In this document: positions 60,219 through 64,000 of the stretch, in pieces
Numbering within the stretch: the stretch's first letter is position 1
Layout: the number at the start of each line of letters is the position of its first letter
Assembly (NCBI RefSeq): GCF_008245225.1
Contig: NZ_VTAW01000018.1
Span: 1 to 64,000 of the forward strand
Source of the DNA: Natrialba swarupiae
GTDB taxonomy: Archaea > Halobacteriota > Halobacteria > Halobacteriales > Natrialbaceae
Direction of reading: 5' to 3'
Length of the DNA: 64,000 bases
Made by a program: the position numbers and the translations under genes
Notes under the pieces: model-generated
The model's input: only the letters and a program-made list of their open reading frames with translations
What the model was told of the DNA's origin: nothing
The model's database searches: none

Positions 60219-60377
60219 TTACAGTTTGACCGGTTCTAGAGAATCGGTTTCACCACAGACCGGACACGAAAGCGCCGCAACCTCGAAGTCGTCGGGAACG
60301 TCGTAGGTGTAGTGGTTTTCGAACAGGTCCAAAAAACAGTCGTCGTCCGTACAGCGGATCTCCTCGGTCGGTGGCAT
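60219..60377 (-). CDS. Small zinc-ribbon-like protein (DUF7559-like)
   Basis: 52 residues: PPTEEIRCTDDDCFLDLFEN, HYTYDVPDD and LSCPVCGETDSLEPV. Cysteines occur as CxxxxxC and CxxC, so one zinc could be bound. I recall this as a haloarchaeal DUF, with an uncertain number. It is divergent from the radical SAM gene. Confidence 0.7.
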   Translation of the reverse strand: MPPTEEIRCTDDDCFLDLFENHYTYDVPDDFEVAALSCPVCGETDSLEPVKL

Positions 60378-60487
60378 ACCCGCTTCGAGGGCCTCCGGCT
60401 ATATCAACGCTGGGAGAGCAGCGACGCATCCCCCGTCCGTTCCCCGATGTAGTCACCGTTTTACCGCTCGAGGCGCTACCTCGAGCC

Positions 60488-62251
60488 ATGACTGACCCCG
60501 AAACGCTGTCGGTGACGATCGTCGACGGCTACGTCGACGAGCCCGCCCACTTCGGGGTGCCGCCGTACGTTTCGACGTACCCACGATACGCGGCGGGAGC
60601 GCTCGTGGACGCGGGCGTCCCACGTGAACAGATCACCTATCATACGATCGACGGCCTGCGGGACGAACAGCACCGGTGGCGCGACGTCGACGAGGCCGAC
60701 CTGCTGGTCTATCTCGGCGGCATGACCGTTCCCGGCAACTACGTCGGGGGAACGCCGGCCGAACCGGACGAGGTTCGAAAACTCGCCTGGACGGCAAGCG
60801 GAACGAGCCTGATGGGTGGTCCAATCAAGTTCGGCGTCGGCGACGCCAACGAGGGGGCGACCGAGACCGAACGCCAGGATCTCGATTTCGACTTCGTCGC
60901 GAAAGGCGACGTCGAGGCCGCCGTCTACGATCTCGTCGAGAGCGGTCTCGAGGGGTTCAACAACCGAATGCGCGATATCGACGAGGTCTCGCGGTGGGCC
61001 CGGGAGGGCGCGTTCGTCGTCGAACAACACCCGAATCACCCCGACTACCTCATCGCCGAACTCGAGACCTCGCGGGGCTGTGCCTACCGGTGTTCGTTCT
61101 GTACCGAGCCGCTGTACGGCAACCCCGAGTTTCGGCCACCGCCGACGGTCGTCGGCGAGGTCGACGCGCTCTCGGATTTCGGCGTTCGACACTTCCGGAT
61201 CGGCCGCCAGGCCGACATTCTGGCCTACGGCGGCGACGGCGAAGCGCCGAACCCCGACGCGCTCAGACAACTCTACAGCGGCATCCGCGAGGTCGCGCCG
61301 GATCTCGAGACGTTACACCTCGACAACGTGAACCCGATCACGGTCGTCGAGTGGCCCGAGAAGAGCCGCGAAGGGCTCCGGATCATCGCCGAACACAACA
61401 CGCCCGGCGATACGGCCGCGTTCGGTCTCGAGTCGGCCGATCCGGTGGTCCAGGAGGAGAACAACCTGAACGTCAGCGCCGAGGAGTGTTTCGAGGCCGT
61501 TCGGATCGTCAACGAAGAGGCGGGGTGGCGCCCGGGGGGGCCGAGGGACTCGAGGCCCGCCGACGGCGCGAGCGCGGCCCCCGAGGACGCGCCCGCCTTT
61601 GGCGACGAAGCGCCCCGCCGGCTCCCCAAGTTGCTTCCCGGAATCAACCTCCTGCACGGCCTCAAAGGCGAACGCGAGGAAACCTACGAGCGCAACCTCG
61701 CGTTTCTGCGGCGAGTCTACGACGAGGGGTACATGCTCAGACGCGTCAACATCCGGCAGGTGATGTCGTTCGACGGGACCGAAATGTCCGAGACGGGTGC
61801 CGAGATCGCAAACGAACACAAGAAGCTGTTCAAACGCTACAAGCGCCAGGTTCGTGAGGAGATCGACAACCCCATGCTCGAGCGCGTCGCCCCGGCAGGG
61901 ACCGTCCTCCCGGACGTTCACCTCGAGTACCATCAAGACGGGACGACGTTCGGCCGTCAACTGGGAACGTACCCGTTGCTCGTCGGCATTCCGGGCGAGT
62001 ACGATCTCGGGCGAACGATCGACGTCGCTGTCGTCGATCACGGCTACCGATCCGTCACCGGCGTCCCCCATCCGCTCGATCTCAACGACGCCTCGATCGA
62101 CGAACTCACGGCGATCCCCGGTATCGGCGACCGGACGGCCGGCGACGTCGTCATCAACCGCCCCTACGAGTCGGTCACGGACGCCGATCTCGACCTCGAA
62201 GTCGATCTCTCGCGGTTCGCGACGGCTCGCGGGTCCGGGCGTGCCGACTGA
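60488..62251 (+). CDS. Archaeal radical SAM protein with C-terminal helix-hairpin-helix
   Basis: 587 residues. An N-terminal ~180-residue Rossmann-like domain precedes the radical SAM core, whose CxxxCxxC cluster is in SRGCAYRCSFCTEPLYGNPE. PGINLLHGLKGEREETYERN belongs to the barrel. Near the C-terminus LNDASIDELTAIPGIGDRTA is a helix-hairpin-helix that may bind nucleic acid. The family is conserved in archaea without an assigned reaction. A Pro/Ala/Asp-rich linker (~360-380) is unusual. The TGA begins a partial repeat terminus. Confidence 0.88.
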   Translation: MTDPETLSVTIVDGYVDEPAHFGVPPYVSTYPRYAAGALVDAGVPREQITYHTIDGLRDEQHRWRDVDEADLLVYLGGMTVPGNYVGGTPAEPDEVRKLAWTASGTSLMGGPIKFGVGDANEGATETERQDLDFDFVAKGDVEAAVYDLVESGLEGFNNRMRDIDEVSRWAREGAFVVEQHPNHPDYLIAELETSRGCAYRCSFCTEPLYGNPEFRPPPTVVGEVDALSDFGVRHFRIGRQADILAYGGDGEAPNPDALRQLYSGIREVAPDLETLHLDNVNPITVVEWPEKSREGLRIIAEHNTPGDTAAFGLESADPVVQEENNLNVSAEECFEAVRIVNEEAGWRPGGPRDSRPADGASAAPEDAPAFGDEAPRRLPKLLPGINLLHGLKGEREETYERNLAFLRRVYDEGYMLRRVNIRQVMSFDGTEMSETGAEIANEHKKLFKRYKRQVREEIDNPMLERVAPAGTVLPDVHLEYHQDGTTFGRQLGTYPLLVGIPGEYDLGRTIDVAVVDHGYRSVTGVPHPLDLNDASIDELTAIPGIGDRTAGDVVINRPYESVTDADLDLEVDLSRFATARGSGRAD

Positions 62252-62270
62252 ACCGAACTGCTGTAATTTC
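62249..62270. repeat. Partial inverted repeat terminus, copy 14
   Basis: TGAACCGAACTGCTGTAATT starts with the stop codon of the radical SAM gene and resembles the left terminus TGATACGGATTGCTGTAA. The rest of the element is not recognisable. Confidence 0.4.
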
Positions 62271-62396
62271 GCTGTCAGTGGCCGATCACAGCCCGAACGA
62301 CATCCCCATGGAACACCGGGTTCTCGGTTGCCGGCGCTCGAGCGGTCGGTAGTTCTATTATGGAGGGGGAACTGAGAAGCTACTGAGGGTCTACCT

Positions 62397-62804
62397 GTGG
62401 AAATATCTGAAAAACTCCTGTGTCTGTTCAGTACGGAGGTCACGGCCGAGGAGGATCGGTACGTTATCGAGGTACCACGTCAGGAAGTCGAAACTGGCGA
62501 CATCGATCCGGGAGATGTCTACCGCGTTGCGCTCATCTCTCGAGCGGCGGACGGTGCCGACGAGGACTCGACGGCAACGAGCCCACCGAGTGCGCCGTCG
62601 GAGCCACAACCGCCGGTCGACATCGGGGAGACACGGTACGTCGAGATCGAAGACATCGGCAAGCAGGGGGACGGAATCGCCCGCGTCGAACGGGGATACG
62701 TCATCATCGTCCCCGGTGCCGAAGTCGGTGAGCGTGTCAAGATCGAAGTCACCGAAGTCAAATCGAACTTCGCCGTGGGCGAGATCATCGAAGAGACGTT
62801 TTAA
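62397..62804 (+). CDS. TRAM-domain protein
   Basis: 135 residues. The C-terminal ~60 residues form a TRAM domain (YVEIEDIGKQGDGIARVERG, YVIIVPGAEVGERVKIEVTE), an OB-fold RNA-binding module that in archaea acts as an RNA chaperone. The N-terminal half is acidic with a Ser/Pro linker. It starts with GTG (62397). It may be expressed with the radical SAM gene 145 bp upstream. Confidence 0.88.
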   Translation: MEISEKLLCLFSTEVTAEEDRYVIEVPRQEVETGDIDPGDVYRVALISRAADGADEDSTATSPPSAPSEPQPPVDIGETRYVEIEDIGKQGDGIARVERGYVIIVPGAEVGERVKIEVTEVKSNFAVGEIIEETF

Positions 62805-62914
62805 CACGATTTCGCGACGTTGTCACCAACGCCGACCGCGTGGCGACAACGTCGCCATTGTAGACGGGTGCGGGCTAGGGCCCCTCCCCACTCGTGTAAC
62901 AACCCCGACCGATC

Positions 62915-63682
62915 CTACCGGCTCGGAATCGTCTCGCGGAACGTCTCGGGATCGTCGTGGAAACAGTCGCCGACGACGATCGCGTCCGCGCCGGCCTCGA
63001 GGATCTCGGTCGCCTTCTTGGCGCTGTCGATCCCACCGCCGTACAGAAGCGTCGTCTCCTCGAGGTATCGTGAGGCCGCCTCGACGTCCGCCGGTCCGCC
63101 GTAGGTTCCGGAGTACTCCACGTAGAAGATCGGAAAGCGGTAGAACGTCTCCGTCGCGAGTGCCGTGCCCGCAACCTGATCGGGGGTCCACGTCGACTCG
63201 ACGCCGGCGCGATCGGCCGCCGCGGACTCGAGGTTCTGGACGACGTACCCCTCGCCGAACAGCTTCGCGGCGAGTTCGGAGACCACGTCGACGCCTTTCG
63301 ACGCGATGAGGTCGCCCACGACTGGCACACTCGAGCCGACGGTTTTCTCCGGTTTCCGGCCGATCTCCGTGAACAGATCGACGTGTTTGCCGACGAAGTG
63401 ATCTCGATCGCCGTTGTAGACGGCGGGAACCGCGAGCGCGTCGACGGCGTCGATCGTCTCTCGGGAGACGTGTGAAGAACCGTTGGGCTCCTGGCAGACC
63501 GGTACCGACGGCAGGTGTTCGTCGATCGCCCGGATCGCCTCGAGCGTGTTCGTCTCGGTGACCCCGTCGGAACCGCCGACGAGTATTAGGTCGGTTCCCT
63601 CGAGCACTTCGAGGTCGGACGGAAGCTCCTTGGCGGGATCGACCTTCGTGACGTGTGTGATCGGATCCCAGTCGATAGTCAT
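62915..63682 (-). CDS. Geranylgeranylglyceryl phosphate synthase (PcrB family)
   Basis: First ether-bond-forming step of archaeal membrane lipids: joins geranylgeranyl diphosphate to sn-glycerol-1-phosphate. 255 residues in a TIM barrel: HVTKVDPAKELPSDL, LVGGSDGVT, VPVCQEPNGSS, then YVEYSGTYGGPADVEAASRY and LYGGGIDSAKKATEILEAGA with the phosphate-binding GADAIVVGDCFHDD. Length is normal. ATG at 63682. Confidence 0.93.
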   Translation of the reverse strand: MTIDWDPITHVTKVDPAKELPSDLEVLEGTDLILVGGSDGVTETNTLEAIRAIDEHLPSVPVCQEPNGSSHVSRETIDAVDALAVPAVYNGDRDHFVGKHVDLFTEIGRKPEKTVGSSVPVVGDLIASKGVDVVSELAAKLFGEGYVVQNLESAAADRAGVESTWTPDQVAGTALATETFYRFPIFYVEYSGTYGGPADVEAASRYLEETTLLYGGGIDSAKKATEILEAGADAIVVGDCFHDDPETFRETIPSR

Positions 63683-63770
63683 GGTCGACGTTCGAAGAGC
63701 CGACTCAATTTCCTATCGGTCCGACGCCGGTGGTCGGTTCTGTTCGCGGATCCAGTCGGGGTCGACGACT

Positions 63771-63855
63771 CATACGGTTTACTGTAAGTCATTTCCGGCG
63801 CAACCGCGACCCGTCCGGCGGTTGCGCCGGTAAATCGTTACAGTAATCCGTATCA
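63771..63855. repeat. Stop-codon-anchored inverted repeat, copy 15 (class A)
   Basis: Full canonical copy: CATACGGTTTACTGTAAG on the left, TTACAGTAATCCGTATCA on the right and a perfect 12-bp inner stem CCGGCGCAACCG / CGGTTGCGCCGG around CGACCCGTC. The final TCA is the stop of the gene that runs off the right edge. Confidence 0.9.
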
Positions 63856-64000
63856 CCGCTCAAGGGGCGTTCCGTCGAGCCGTTTCGCCCCCTCGGAGTC
63901 GTGGACGACGATCTCGCCCGGGCTGGGATCGGCGGGTTCGTAGGCGTCCCGGACGGCGATCGCCTCCTCGCGTTCGCGGACCGCCCGCTCTTTCAATGCG
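63853..64000 (-). CDS. 3' end of an unidentified gene (cut by window edge)
   Basis: The last ~48 codons of a minus-strand gene whose start lies beyond the window. It reads ALKERAVREREEAIAVRDAY, then PADPSPGEIVVHDSEGAKRL and DGTPLER with a TGA provided by the repeat terminus. The GEIVVHDSEG piece faintly resembles DUF2188-type small proteins, but this is too little to name it. Confidence 0.55.
   Translation of the reverse strand, partial: ALKERAVREREEAIAVRDAYEPADPSPGEIVVHDSEGAKRLDGTPLER

Overview
The window is chromosomal DNA of a halophilic archaeon. The G+C content is high, the predicted proteins are acidic, promoters are of the TATA type with mostly leaderless genes, and many haloarchaea-only families are present (HalOD1, bacterio-opsin-activator HTH_10, CetZ, DUF5791, VNG_1110C, HVO_0758-type zinc fingers, F420-dependent PPOX oxidoreductase). 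A member of the Natrialbaceae group is likely, but that placement is an inference from gene content.

Layout. 1-6.4 kb: a TrmB-type sugar regulator (cut by the left edge), a KDPG aldolase, aroA, a DUF7344-like regulator, a Tat lipoprotein and an M24 peptidase. 6.5-7.5 kb: a VapBC toxin-antitoxin pair and a tiny zinc ribbon. 7.5-15.2 kb: carB, a large hybrid histidine kinase, a VNG_1110C protein and a Drg GTPase. 15.4-22.4 kb: an oligopeptide ABC transporter operon (substrate-binding lipoprotein, two permeases, two ATPases) followed by a BsuPI-like protein. The substrate-binding protein appears circularly permuted. 22.7-26.8 kb: hpt, a DUF7344 membrane regulator, coaBC, an FAD oxidoreductase and small membrane genes, one broken. 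26.9-34.1 kb: a signalling district (PAS/GAF histidine kinase, HTH_10 regulator, REC-GAF-HTH_10 regulator, REC protein) with a transposase remnant. 34.3-37.7 kb: a three-gene operon of a RecA-like protein, a small protein and a degenerate B-family DNA polymerase, resembling bacterial imuA/polymerase mutagenesis cassettes. 38-42 kb: a TraB-like lipoprotein, tandem repeats, an Orc1/Cdc6 gene and a soluble chemotaxis transducer with a C-terminal PAS domain. 42-46.9 kb: small enzymes, tRNA-Pro(CGG) with a partial 3' copy beside it, trmY, a YdjM-like membrane protein and dph6 with a duplicated 3' end. 47-55.6 kb: DUF373, sppA, a coiled-coil protein, cetZ, DUF5791, a frameshifted antitoxin, an epimerase, a DHH phosphoesterase and a zinc finger. 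55.8-64 kb: a glucosyl-3-phosphoglycerate synthase-like enzyme, DUF7109, Nudix, a DAO-type oxidase, Hsp20, a radical SAM protein, a TRAM protein and GGGP synthase.

The most striking unexplained feature is a family of about fifteen 80-100 bp imperfect inverted repeats. Almost all sit directly on the stop codons of protein genes, and the repeat terminus often supplies the TGA. They share termini of the form TGATACGGTTTACTGTAA / TTACAGCAATCCGTATCA and an inner stem whose sequence varies from copy to copy while pairing is preserved. Two sequence subclasses are present. They could be MITE-like elements, bidirectional terminators or structured 3' untranslated regions.
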